Assembly: GCF_022179325.1 (NCBI RefSeq)
Contig: NZ_BPQQ01000022.1
Location: 248,001 to 312,000 of the forward strand
DNA from: Methylobacterium isbiliense
GTDB lineage: Bacteria; Pseudomonadota; Alphaproteobacteria; Rhizobiales; Beijerinckiaceae
Length of the DNA stretch: 64,000 nt
Reading direction: 5' to 3'
A program made the position numbers and the translations under genes. Numbering within the stretch: position 1 is the first letter of the stretch; each line of letters begins with the position of its first letter. The notes under the pieces are model-generated. The model made no database searches. It was not told where the DNA came from and worked only from the letters and a program-made list of their open reading frames with translations. This document shows, one piece after another, positions 53,824-62,081 of this stretch.

Positions 53824-55362
53824 ATGGTCACGCGCGTCGCCACCGTCGCCTTCGAGGGGATCGAGGCCCGCGCCGTCGACGTGCAGGTGCAGATCGCCCC
53901 CGGCACGGTCGCCTTCACGGTGGTGGGGCTGCCCGACAAGGCGGTGGCGGAATCGCGCGAGCGGGTACGGGCGGCGCTGATCGCCTCGGGGCTCGCGCTG
54001 CCGGCCAAGCGCATCACCGTCAACCTCGCCCCAGCCGACCTGCCCAAGGAGGGTTCGCATTACGACCTGCCGATCGCCCTCGCCGTGATGGGCGCGATCG
54101 GGGCGCTGCCGCCGGACGCCCTCGGCGGCTACTGCGTGCTCGGCGAACTCGCGCTCGACGGCGGCATCACGGCGGTGGCCGGGGTGCTCCCGGCCGCGAT
54201 GGCGGCGAATGCGCGAGGGCTGGGCCTGATCTGCCCGGCCGCCTCGGGGCCGGAAGCGGCCTGGGCGGGGGGCGACATGGATGTTCTGGCGCCCCGCTCG
54301 CTCATCCAGCTCGCCAACCATTTCAAGGGCACGCAGGTCATGGCCCGCCCTGAGGCCGCCGTGGCGGCCCCCGCCGGACCCGCCGCGGATCTGCGCGAGA
54401 TCAAGGGCCAGGAGGGCGCCAAGCGCGTGCTCGAGATCGCGGCGGCGGGCGCGCACAACCTCCTGATGAACGGGCCGCCCGGGGCCGGCAAGTCGATGCT
54501 CGCCTCCCGCCTTCCCTCGATCCTGCCGATGCTCGGGCCGCGTGAGCTGCTCGAAGTCTCGATGATCCAGTCGGTGGCCGGGGTTCTGAAGGACGGCGCC
54601 CTGTCGAACCGGCGGCCGTTCCGGGCGCCCCACCACTCGGCCTCCATGGCGGCCCTGGTCGGCGGCGGCCTGGCGGCCAAGCCCGGCGAGGTGTCGCTCG
54701 CGCATGGCGGCGTGCTGTTCCTCGACGAACTGCCCGAGTTCCAGCCGCAGGTGCTCGATTCCCTGCGCCAGCCCCTGGAGACCGGCGCGGTGATGATCGC
54801 GCGCGCCAATCACCGGGTGACCTACCCGGCCCGGTTCCAGCTCGTCGCCGCAATGAATCCTTGCCGCTGCGGGCAGGCGACCGAGCCGGGCTTTGCCTGC
54901 CGGCGCGGGCCGAACGAGCGCTGCATGGCCCAGTACCAGGCCCGGATCTCCGGTCCGCTCCTCGACCGCATCGACCTGCAGATCGAGGTGCCGGCCGTCA
55001 CCGCCGCCGACCTGATCCTGCCCCCGCCCGCCGAGGGCTCGGCGGAGGCCGCCGCCCGGGTCGCGGCGGCGCGCCGCTGCCAGGAGCGGCGCTACGCCGA
55101 GGCGGGCCTCTCCCCCGCCACCACCAACGCCTCCTGCCCGGCGAGCCTGATCGAAGAGGCGGCGCGGCCGGATGCGGACGGGCTCGCCCTCATCCGCGAG
55201 GCCGCGGACGCCATGCGGCTCTCCGCCCGCGGCTTCCACCGGGTGCTACGCGTGGCCCGCACCCTCGCGGATCTCGACGGCGAGGCCCGCGTGCGCCGCC
55301 TGCACCTCGCCGAGGCCCTCTCCTACCGCAGCCGCAGCGACCGGCGCCCGGCCGCCGCCTGA
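53824..55362 (+). CDS. comM: ComM/YifB Mg-chelatase-like AAA+ ATPase
   Basis: 512 residues. ComM is a hexameric helicase that promotes branch migration during natural transformation; most bacteria keep it. The N-terminal ChlI-like domain (TRVATVAFEGIEARAVDVQVQI, GLPDKAVAESRERVRAAL) precedes Walker A NGPPGAGKSMLASRLPSI, Walker B GVLFLDELPEF, NPCRCG with a Cys-rich patch (CRCG...CRRG) and the C-terminal helical domain RGFHRVLRVARTLADL. The start MVTRVATVAFEGIEA at 53824 fits the family length; ATG 53773 would add 17 residues. The stop is directly followed by repeat copy B. Confidence 0.93.
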   Translation: MVTRVATVAFEGIEARAVDVQVQIAPGTVAFTVVGLPDKAVAESRERVRAALIASGLALPAKRITVNLAPADLPKEGSHYDLPIALAVMGAIGALPPDALGGYCVLGELALDGGITAVAGVLPAAMAANARGLGLICPAASGPEAAWAGGDMDVLAPRSLIQLANHFKGTQVMARPEAAVAAPAGPAADLREIKGQEGAKRVLEIAAAGAHNLLMNGPPGAGKSMLASRLPSILPMLGPRELLEVSMIQSVAGVLKDGALSNRRPFRAPHHSASMAALVGGGLAAKPGEVSLAHGGVLFLDELPEFQPQVLDSLRQPLETGAVMIARANHRVTYPARFQLVAAMNPCRCGQATEPGFACRRGPNERCMAQYQARISGPLLDRIDLQIEVPAVTAADLILPPPAEGSAEAAARVAAARRCQERRYAEAGLSPATTNASCPASLIEEAARPDADGLALIREAADAMRLSARGFHRVLRVARTLADLDGEARVRRLHLAEALSYRSRSDRRPAAA

Positions 55363-55502
55363 TGTCAACGGTCGTTGAGGACGACCGTTGGTTCCGTCCT
55401 CGAATGTTCGCCAAGCCTCTGCTTGGCATCGACACGTCGAGATGGGTCATCGGCCCCGTCGATCCCGGGCTTGCCCGGGATCGAGACCGATGCGTCCGCA
55501 TC
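55361..55502 (+). repeat. Dispersed multi-hairpin repeat, copy B
   Basis: Begins within the comM stop codon. H1 55367-55375/55381-55389 (AACGGTCGT with ACGACCGTT); H2 inner stem 55410-55416/55421-55427 (GCCAAGC with GCTTGGC); H3 55461-55470/55473-55482 (perfect 10 bp, GATCCCGGGC); H4 55489-55493/55498-55502 (GATGC/GCATC). Nearly identical to copy A from H2's right arm through H4, but the H2 outer stem carries mismatches that copy A lacks. Confidence 0.9.
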
Positions 55503-55627
55503 CGGGGGCGACGGCATGAGATGCGATAAATGCGAAGCATCTCCGACAGATCCCGCTAACGGCGTTCCGCAAGCCATCCTTCAGTCCCCTCCGCCACTCT
55601 GCCCCCGGTTCACCCGAGGAGAGCGGC

Positions 55628-57739
55628 ATGGCGGCCGGGGAGATGGTGCTCGCAGGATTCGCGCCCGTTCTCGGGACGCCGATGCGGGCCGGATTCGACC
55701 TCGGCGGCCCCGCCCTCGCGGCCGCGCTCGCGCTGGCGCTCCTCGCCGGGGCGGCGCTCTGGCATGCCGGCCGCTGGGCCGCCCTGCGCCGCGAGCGGGA
55801 GGTCGAGCACCTGCACGACCGGATCTGGCGGCTCGCCGAGCGCGAGGAGCGCTACCGCAGCCTCGTCGAGGCGCAGATCGAAACCATCGTCCAGCGCGAC
55901 GCCAAGGGGCGCATCACCTTCGCCAACGAGGGCTTCGCCCGGCTGCTCGGGGAGAGCCCGGAGGCGCTGATCGGCTCGACCCGCCAGGCGACCGTCGTGG
56001 AGTTCGGCGGGATCGAGACCCGGCCGGACGGCACCCGGGTGGGCGACGTGGCGGTCGCCCCGGCGGGGGGCGGCCCGCCGCGCTGGTTCGCCTTCGTGGA
56101 GATCCCGGTGGTCGGGCGGGACGGCGGTCCGGAGGTGCTGCGGGCGGGCCGCGAGATCACCGAGCGCGTCGAGGCCGTGCGCTCCCTCGACGAGGCGAGG
56201 AGCCGCGCCGAGGCGGCGAGCGTGGCGAAGTCGCGCTTCCTCGCCACGGTCAGCCACGAGTTCCGCACGCCTCTCAACGGCATCCTCGGCATGGCCGACC
56301 TCGCCCTGGAAACGGCGCTCAGCCCCGAGCAGGAGACCTACCTGCGCGCCGTGAAGACCTCGGGCGAGGCGCTGCTGACGCTGATCGACGGCATCCTCGA
56401 CTTCTCGAAGATCGAAGCCGGGCGCCTCGACTTGGCGGCTGAGCCCTTCGACCCGGCGGCGCTGGTGGAGAGCGTGGTCGAACTGCTGGCGCCGCGCGCC
56501 CAGGACAAGGGCCTGGAGATCGCCGCCGATCTCGGGGCGGGCCTGCCGCTCCAGGTGATCGGCGACGGCGACCGGGTGCGCCAGATCCTCGTCAACCTCG
56601 CGGGCAACGCCGTGAAGTTCACGGAGGCCGGCGGCGTCGGCGTGACGGTGGAATGGGGCGAGGAGGGCCTCGTGCTCGCCGTCCACGACACCGGCCCGGG
56701 CATCCCGGCCGAGCGGCTGCCGGCCCTGTTCGAGGAGTTCGAGCAGGGCGACGGCAGCGCGAGCCGGCGCCACGAGGGCACCGGCCTCGGGCTCGCCATC
56801 ACGCGGCGGCTGGTGGACCGCATGGGCGGGCGGATCGCGGCGACCTCGCGGCTCGGGGCCGGGAGCTGCTTCCGGGTCGTGCTGCCGCTGCCCGCCACGG
56901 GCGGCGCCCGCCCGGCCCCGCCGGCCCTGGAGGGGCGGCGCGTGCTCATCGCGGCGCCCGAGCTGTTCGAGGGGCCCTACCTCGCCCGGCGCGTCGCACG
57001 GGCGGGCGCCGCCACGGTCGCGGCCCAGACCGAGGCCGCGGCCCTCGCGGCCCTGCGGGAGGACGGCCCCTTCGACGCCGTGCTGGCGGACCGGGCGCTC
57101 GGGGACGAGGCGGTGCGGCGCATCGCGGGCGCCGCCCGGCAGGCCGAGGTGCCGCGCAGCCTCGTGCTGCTCTCGCCCTTCGACCGGCGCGACTTCGGCT
57201 CGCCCGCGGCGGCCGGCTTCGACCGCTACCTCGTCAAGCCGGTGCGCGCGGCCTCCCTCTACGCCCGGCTCAGCGAGGCGACGCGGCCGGCACCCGGCCG
57301 CCCGGCCCGGCCGGCCGCCGGGTCGTCGCGGCCGCGCCCCGGGCGCCCGCGGGTGCTGCTGGCCGAGGACAATGCCATCAGCGCGCTGCTGGCCCGCAAG
57401 GCGCTGGAGCGGCTGGAGGCGACCGTGACTTGGGCGCCGGACGGCGCCGAGGCGCTGCGCCGGCTCGAAGCCGCGGCGCTCGGCGAGGCCGAGGGCTTCG
57501 ACCTCGCCCTCCTCGACATCCGCATGCCGCGCCGCGACGGGCTCGACGTCGCCCGCTCGTTGCGGGCGCTCGAACGCGAGCGCCGCCTGCCGCCGCTGCG
57601 CCTCGTCGCCCTCACGGCGAACGTGCTCGCCGAGGACGAGGCCGCCGCCCGCGCGGCCGGCTTCGACGGCTTCCTGTCGAAGCCCCTCGACCTCACGGCG
57701 CTGCCGCCGCTCCTCGACTCGGTGGCGCGTGCGGCGTGA
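55628..57739 (+). CDS. Hybrid histidine kinase: PAS, kinase core, degenerate receiver, receiver
   Basis: 703 residues. A hydrophobic N-terminal segment (GGPALAAALALALLAGAALW, about 25-48) is followed by PAS (IVQRDAKGRITFANEGFARLLGESPEALIGS), HisKA with the H-box FLATVSHEFRTPLNGILGM, N-box RQILVNLAGNAVKFTEAGG, G-boxes DTGPGIP and GTGLGLAITRRL. A first receiver (GRRVLIAAPELFEG...AVLADRALGD...RYLVKP) lacks the acidic pair. A second receiver (VLLAEDNAISALLARKAL, Asp in ALLDIRMPRRDG, Lys in LSKPLD) is canonical. The final phosphate probably leaves via an unlinked phosphotransferase. The domain plan resembles alphaproteobacterial cell-cycle-linked kinases, but no specific identity is claimed. Confidence 0.92.
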   Translation: MAAGEMVLAGFAPVLGTPMRAGFDLGGPALAAALALALLAGAALWHAGRWAALRREREVEHLHDRIWRLAEREERYRSLVEAQIETIVQRDAKGRITFANEGFARLLGESPEALIGSTRQATVVEFGGIETRPDGTRVGDVAVAPAGGGPPRWFAFVEIPVVGRDGGPEVLRAGREITERVEAVRSLDEARSRAEAASVAKSRFLATVSHEFRTPLNGILGMADLALETALSPEQETYLRAVKTSGEALLTLIDGILDFSKIEAGRLDLAAEPFDPAALVESVVELLAPRAQDKGLEIAADLGAGLPLQVIGDGDRVRQILVNLAGNAVKFTEAGGVGVTVEWGEEGLVLAVHDTGPGIPAERLPALFEEFEQGDGSASRRHEGTGLGLAITRRLVDRMGGRIAATSRLGAGSCFRVVLPLPATGGARPAPPALEGRRVLIAAPELFEGPYLARRVARAGAATVAAQTEAAALAALREDGPFDAVLADRALGDEAVRRIAGAARQAEVPRSLVLLSPFDRRDFGSPAAAGFDRYLVKPVRAASLYARLSEATRPAPGRPARPAAGSSRPRPGRPRVLLAEDNAISALLARKALERLEATVTWAPDGAEALRRLEAAALGEAEGFDLALLDIRMPRRDGLDVARSLRALERERRLPPLRLVALTANVLAEDEAAARAAGFDGFLSKPLDLTALPPLLDSVARAA

Positions 57740-57815
57740 CGCGCGGGGGCCGGCAGGCCGCCGGCGAGGATCCACCGGATTGACAGCGCGCGGGCCCGCA
57801 GGCGAGGAGAGCCGC

Positions 57816-58073
57816 ATGGCCGCACCCGCCTCCCCCGACCGCACCCCCGATGCCGCGATCGCCTGGAGCGTGGCGGCGGTGACGCTCGCCACGGTGCTGC
57901 TCGCCAATCTCGTGCCGGCCGCCCACCGCGGCGGCCTGCCGCCGGCTCAGGATCCGACCTGCCTCGAATGGACCGATGCCTGCGTGGTCTGCTCCCGGCA
58001 GGGCGAGGGCGTCGCCTGTTCCATGCCGGGCATCGCCTGCACGCGCGGCGCGCAGGAATGCACCCGCCGCTGA
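57816..58073 (+). CDS. Small anchored cysteine-rich protein
   Basis: 85 residues: one membrane helix (AIAWSVAAVTLATVLLANLVPAA) then a short extracytoplasmic tail with seven cysteines (TCLEWTDACVVCSRQ, VACSMPGIACTRGAQECTRR). GGCGAGGAG precedes the ATG. The Cys density suggests disulfides or metal binding in the periplasm. No family assigned. It follows the hybrid kinase by 76 bp on the same strand and may share its transcript. Confidence 0.65.
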   Translation: MAAPASPDRTPDAAIAWSVAAVTLATVLLANLVPAAHRGGLPPAQDPTCLEWTDACVVCSRQGEGVACSMPGIACTRGAQECTRR

Positions 58074-58104
58074 CCGGGGCCGCCGGGCGCCGAGCGGCGG
58101 CGCC

Positions 58105-58488
58105 TCAGCGCCGCATTGCGCGGACCGACCGCTCCACGGGCGTGTAGGCAATGCGGGCGTGCTCCTCGCAATAGGGCAGGCCCGCCTTTCGCTTGGCGCA
58201 GCAGAACCGGAATTCGCGGCCGAGCGGGTCGCCCACCGGGAAGCGGCAGGACCATTCCTTCAGGAGCAGGATCGGGTGCAGCGGCTCGGGTTCCGGCGGC
58301 ATCGGGTCGTTGGCCGGTGCCCCGGCCTCCGTGGCGAGGTTCTTCCGGGCCAGCCCCAGGCGATGGATCTTGCCCATCACCGCGTTGCGGTCCTTGAGGC
58401 CGAGACGCTTGGCGATCTCCGTGCCCGTCAGGCTCTCGCTCCAGAGCCGCTTGAGTTCCTCGATCCGTTCATCCGTCCAGGTCGACAT
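58105..58488 (-). CDS. gcrA: GcrA-family cell-cycle regulator
   Basis: 127 residues. In Caulobacter GcrA binds sigma-70 RNA polymerase and activates promoters carrying CcrM-methylated GANTC. The N-terminal helix-turn-helix STWTDERIEELKRLWSESLTGTEIAKRLGLKDRNAVMGKIHRLGL and the C-terminal Cys/His segment CRFPVGDPLGREFRFCCAKRKAGLPYCEEHARIAY are diagnostic. The linker is shorter than in Caulobacter GcrA (about 170 residues), so this may be a paralogue. The start is ATG 58488 or 58494. It is upstream of no obvious operon partner. Confidence 0.9.
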   Translation of the reverse strand: MSTWTDERIEELKRLWSESLTGTEIAKRLGLKDRNAVMGKIHRLGLARKNLATEAGAPANDPMPPEPEPLHPILLLKEWSCRFPVGDPLGREFRFCCAKRKAGLPYCEEHARIAYTPVERSVRAMRR

Positions 58489-58632
58489 CGTCATCCCGTC
58501 GATCGTGCGTGGGATGACGTGTCGGGCATCGCCGGGCGGAGTTCCAGCGGGGCGAGCCCGGCGGGGCGCGCTATCCACCGGGATTTGCCACCGGGATTTG
58601 CCACCGGGTTCCGCCGCCCTGCCCCGCGGGGC

Positions 58633-59052
58633 TCAGTCGTCGCGGTAGACGCGCTCGCGGCGCTCGTGGCGCTCCTGCGCCTCCAGCGACAGGGTGGCGA
58701 TCGGCCGGGCCTCCAGCCGCTTGAGGGAGATCGGCTCGCCGGTCTCCTCGCAATATCCGTAGGAGCCGTCCTCGATCCGCGACAGCGCCGCGTCGATCTT
58801 GGCGATCAGCTTGCGCTGCCGGTCCCTCGCCCGCAGTTCGATCGCCCGGTCGGTCTCGGACGAGGCCCTGTCGGTGAGGTCGGGGTGATTCTCGTTCTCG
58901 GTCTGCAGCGCCACCAGGGTGTCCTGGGCCTCGCGCAGAATGTCCTGTTTCCAGCTCAACAACTTGCGGCGGAAGTACTCGCGCTGCCGTTCGTTCATGA
59001 ACGGTTCGGCATCGCTGGGGGCATAACCGTCCTCGATCACGACCTTCGCCAT
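58633..59052 (-). CDS. dksA: DksA, RNA-polymerase-binding stringent-response factor (cysteine-poor)
   Basis: 139 residues. DksA enters the RNA polymerase secondary channel and works with ppGpp. The coiled-coil has the expected NERQREYFRRKLLSWKQDIL and DLTDRASSETDRAIELRARDRQRKLIAKIDAALSRIEDGSYGYCEETGEPI. The C-terminal region keeps a single Cys in YGYCEETGEP where E. coli DksA has four zinc ligands; the rest reads LKRLEARPIATLSLEAQERHERRERVYRD. Zinc-free DksA variants are normal in alphaproteobacteria. It lies in the same region as fliX and other flagellar genes. Confidence 0.94.
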   Translation of the reverse strand: MAKVVIEDGYAPSDAEPFMNERQREYFRRKLLSWKQDILREAQDTLVALQTENENHPDLTDRASSETDRAIELRARDRQRKLIAKIDAALSRIEDGSYGYCEETGEPISLKRLEARPIATLSLEAQERHERRERVYRDD

Positions 59053-59219
59053 CTCGCCCCTCGGCTCATCGCTGTTATCGCGGCCGTCGCCGTTTGGTGC
59101 AGGCGTATAATCGAGCCTGGGTTGCCCGACAACGTGCTCAAGATGTCACGCAAGGTTCGGGCCGCGACCGCTCCCGCTTCGGCGGCCACCTGCTGCAAAT
59201 CGGCCACGAGTGTGGCGCA

Positions 59220-59909
59220 TCAGCCGCCCTTGTCCAGGATGGCGATCGACTGTCCCAGCGCGGGCGCGTCGGACCAGGGTGCATCCTCGCCGCTGATGAA
59301 GCCGACCGAGGCATAGCCGAGCCGTTTGGCCCAGACCTCGATCGCGTTGCGCTCGATGAACTGGTTGAGGTGCGGCACTGTGCTGCGCTTCTGCGCCGTC
59401 ACGGTGTCGTCGAACACGGCCCAGTGGAAGTCCTTGGCGAATTCCAGGAAGGAGAACACCACGCGGCCGCCCGGCCGCAGCACCCGATGCATGTCTTCCA
59501 GGTAGATATAGGTCTCGGCATGCAGGAGATGCGTGAACACGCTGAAGGCCGAGACCATGTCGGCGCTGGCATCGGGGGCCGGGATGCTGAGCGCGTGGTT
59601 GCGCACGAAGCGGTAGTCCGGGCACTTGCCCCGCGCGTATTTGAGCAGGGTCTCGACCACATCAACGCCGAGGTAGTCGATCCGCATCTCGGCCTGCAGC
59701 GCCATCGCGAGGCGGCCGGCGCCGCAGCCGAAATCGATCAGCGCGTCGCCGTCCTTGAGGCCGGCATGGCGCACCACCGCCCGCTCCACCGCCCCGCCCG
59801 CTTCGAGGTCGCCGCCCACGGCCCGGCGCATGGCCTCGTCGAGCGGGTAGCGCTTCACGAGCTTGCGGACGACGCGCTCGTAATCCTCCACGAAGTGAAA
59901 CCGCGCCAT
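59220..59909 (-). CDS. Class I SAM-dependent methyltransferase
   Basis: 229 residues of the Rossmann-like methyltransferase fold. Motif I ALIDFGCGAGRLAMALQ binds SAM, the acidic end of strand 2 is LGVDVVE, motif II/III regions are SADMVSAFSVFTHLLHAETY and LRPGGRVVFSFLEF. The substrate is unknown; the helical N-terminal part (RVVRKLVKRYPLDEAMRRAVGGD) and the C-terminal domain (AIEVWAKRLGYASVGF) may define it. It stands next to an MBOAT acyltransferase, suggesting surface-glycan or lipid decoration, but that is weak. Confidence 0.85.
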   Translation of the reverse strand: MARFHFVEDYERVVRKLVKRYPLDEAMRRAVGGDLEAGGAVERAVVRHAGLKDGDALIDFGCGAGRLAMALQAEMRIDYLGVDVVETLLKYARGKCPDYRFVRNHALSIPAPDASADMVSAFSVFTHLLHAETYIYLEDMHRVLRPGGRVVFSFLEFAKDFHWAVFDDTVTAQKRSTVPHLNQFIERNAIEVWAKRLGYASVGFISGEDAPWSDAPALGQSIAILDKGG

Positions 59910-59985
59910 GCCCTCGCCGCATCCTCGTCGCCCGCTCGTCGGGGCGGGCCGTTCTAGCAGGATCGGCCGCCCGCGACAGCGTCGC

Positions 59986-61359
59986 CTAAAACTGGAAGTA
60001 GATGAACTCGAAGTTCGCGTCGTCGCCCACCCGCAGCAGGGCCGCGACGAGGAGGAGCGCCAGGGCGGTGGCGAGCGCCGGCCGGGGCTTGAGGCGGTGC
60101 ACCGCCGCCCAGGCGGTCGGCCCCGCCAGGGCCACCAGGGCGGCCGGCACGAAGGCCCGCCACTTGAAGCCGTGGCCCGCGGGCGCGAGGCCGAACAGGC
60201 CCTTGAACATCGCCAGCGCCGCCTCGAAGCTCTGGGCGCGAAACAGCACCCAGGTCAGCGTCACGAAGAGGAAGGTGAGGAGCCAGCCGAGCGCGGCCGG
60301 CATCGGCAGGCCGGCCCGCCGCCACAGCACGCCGAGGCCCAGGCCGATGCCGTGGGCCGCCCCCCAGGCCACGAAGGTGAGCCCCGCCCCGTGCCACAGG
60401 CCCCCCAGCGTCATGGTGGCGAAGAGCGCGCCGAGCTGGACCGCGAGCCCGCGCCGGTTGCCGCCGAGCGGCACGTAGAGGTAGTCGCGCAGGAAGCGCG
60501 ACAGCGTCATGTGCCAGCGCCGCCAGAACTCGCGCAGCGAGGTCGCCCGGTAGGGCGTGTCGAAGTTCTGGGGCAGCACGATGCCGAACAGCAGCGCCAG
60601 CCCCAGCGCCATGTCGGTGTAGCCCGAGAAGTCGAAGTAGATCTGGAACGTGAAGGCGAGCGTGCCCTGCCACGCCTCGGCCACCGAGACCGCCCTGCCC
60701 TCGGCGGCGGCCTGGAAGACCGGGTTGGCGTAGGAGGCGAGCGGATCGCCGAGAAAGACCTTCTTGGCGAGCCCGATCCCGAACAGCGTGAAGCCGCGCC
60801 CGATCCGCTCCCAGGCGTCCGGGCGGTCGTAGGGCGCCTCGTCGAACTGGTGGAGGATCTCGCTCCAGCGCACCAGCGGGCCGGCCAGCACCTGGGGGAA
60901 GAACGCGATGTAGAGGGCGTAGCGCGTCAGGTCCATCGGCGGCGCCCGTCCGGCCCGCAGGTCGACGAGGTACATCACGTGATGGAAGGTGAAGAACGAG
61001 ATGCCGAGCGGCAGCGCCCAGGAGGGCCGCGGCGGATCGAGGCCCGGGATCAGGCCGGCGAGGTCGGCGAGCAATCCCGCGTATTTGAACAGCGCCAGGA
61101 GCGCGAGGTTGCCCGCCACGGCGAGCGGGATCAGCCACCGGCCGCCCCGCGCCCCGAAGCGGCGCGCCGTGAGCCAGTTCAGCCCGATCGAGACGACGAG
61201 GAGCGGCACGAAGCGCACGTCCCACCAGCCGTAGAAGACGAGCGACAGGAGGACGAGGAGCGGCAGCCGCCAGTCCGGCCGCGCGCGGGCCGCCAGCGCG
61301 TGCAGGGCGAGCGCGACCGGCAGGAAGCCGAAGAGAAACGCGAAGGAGTTGAACAGCAT
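59986..61359 (-). CDS. MBOAT family O-acyltransferase (AlgI/DltB-like)
   Basis: 457 residues with about ten membrane helices. The family signature is complete: LPLGISFFTFHHVMYLVD, FFPQVLAGPLVRWSEI, FDFSGYTDMALGLALLFGI, FDTPYRATSLREFWRRWHMTLSRFLRDYLYVPLGGNRRG and the catalytic His in GGLWHGAGLTFVAWG. Such proteins move acyl groups across the membrane to polysaccharides (alginate, teichoic acid, cellulose). No SGNH-type partner (AlgX/AlgJ) is adjacent, although one is usually needed. The substrate is unknown. Confidence 0.93.
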   Translation of the reverse strand: MLFNSFAFLFGFLPVALALHALAARARPDWRLPLLVLLSLVFYGWWDVRFVPLLVVSIGLNWLTARRFGARGGRWLIPLAVAGNLALLALFKYAGLLADLAGLIPGLDPPRPSWALPLGISFFTFHHVMYLVDLRAGRAPPMDLTRYALYIAFFPQVLAGPLVRWSEILHQFDEAPYDRPDAWERIGRGFTLFGIGLAKKVFLGDPLASYANPVFQAAAEGRAVSVAEAWQGTLAFTFQIYFDFSGYTDMALGLALLFGIVLPQNFDTPYRATSLREFWRRWHMTLSRFLRDYLYVPLGGNRRGLAVQLGALFATMTLGGLWHGAGLTFVAWGAAHGIGLGLGVLWRRAGLPMPAALGWLLTFLFVTLTWVLFRAQSFEAALAMFKGLFGLAPAGHGFKWRAFVPAALVALAGPTAWAAVHRLKPRPALATALALLLVAALLRVGDDANFEFIYFQF

Positions 61360-61431
61360 GCGGGCCGGTCCGGGCGGGCGCCCTTGTGCGGGATCGGCCC
61401 GGAGGCGTCAACGCAACGGGCGGCCTTCGCC

Positions 61432-61851
61432 TCACCCCGCAACGCCGAGCTTCGCCAGCTCCACCTCCGCCCGCAGCTCGATCTGGCCGATCAGGTCGTC
61501 GAGGCGCGGGTCGCCGCTTCCGCCCGCGCGCTCGGCGAGGCGGGCCGCGATGGCCTTGAGGTCGCCCGTGTTCACCCGCCCGCCGAGCAGGGCGGCCTTG
61601 AGGCGGTCGAGGGCATCGAGGAGGTCGTGCCCGCGCCGGGCGCTGCGGCGGCGGCGCTCGGCCGGGTCGTCCGGCTGGCTCTGCAGGGTGAGGATCGCGT
61701 CGAGCCCGGCGAGCGGCGCGGCGCTCCCGGCGCTGGTGGCGGAGCGGGCGGCGGGTTCCGCGCCGGGCGCGAAGCTCTGGCCCCCCTCCGCCGGGCGCTT
61801 GGCCGCGGCGGCGCCGGCGGCGTGGGTCGCGAAGCGGGGATCGACGCGCAT
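61432..61851 (-). CDS. fliX: Flagellar assembly regulator FliX
   Basis: 139 residues. In Caulobacter FliX couples early flagellar assembly to sigma-54-dependent late genes by controlling the activator FlbD. The C-terminal block GLDAILTLQSQPDDPAERRRRSARRGHDLLDALDRLKAALLGGRV and LDDLIGQIELRAEVELAKLG is typical. ATG 61851 gives the standard start MRVDPRFATHAAG; a longer frame from 62037 runs through the intergenic region. It is divergent from flgI, the same order as in Caulobacter. Confidence 0.92.
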   Translation of the reverse strand: MRVDPRFATHAAGAAAAKRPAEGGQSFAPGAEPAARSATSAGSAAPLAGLDAILTLQSQPDDPAERRRRSARRGHDLLDALDRLKAALLGGRVNTGDLKAIAARLAERAGGSGDPRLDDLIGQIELRAEVELAKLGVAG

Positions 61852-62031
61852 GACGGGCCTGTCTGAGGGAGGGGACCGGGCAGGAGCCTCGCCCGTCATG
61901 GTGAACGAAGCGTAAACCACCCGGCAGATCCTGCCGGGCCGGCGCTTTCGGCCGGGCGGAGCGGACCCCGGCGATCCGGGCGGGTTCGAGAAAACCGCAG
62001 GTTTTCCAGCAACGTGGCGGCGAGCGGGGCG

Positions 62032-62047
62032 TGGCACGGTCCTGGCA
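62032..62047 (+). promoter_or_regulatory. Candidate sigma-54 promoter for flgI
   Basis: TGGCACGGTCCTGGCA fits the -24/-12 pattern TGGCACG-N4-TTGCA with the required GG-N10-GC spacing and one mismatch in the -12 element. It ends 35 bp before the flgI start, leaving a leader of about 20-25 nt. A 7-bp inverted repeat (GAAAACC at 61990-61996, GGTTTTC at 62000-62006) lies just upstream and might be an activator site. Confidence 0.55.
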
Positions 62048-62081
62048 CGGCCGAACCCAGCGTTCCGCCCGGATTCCCCCG

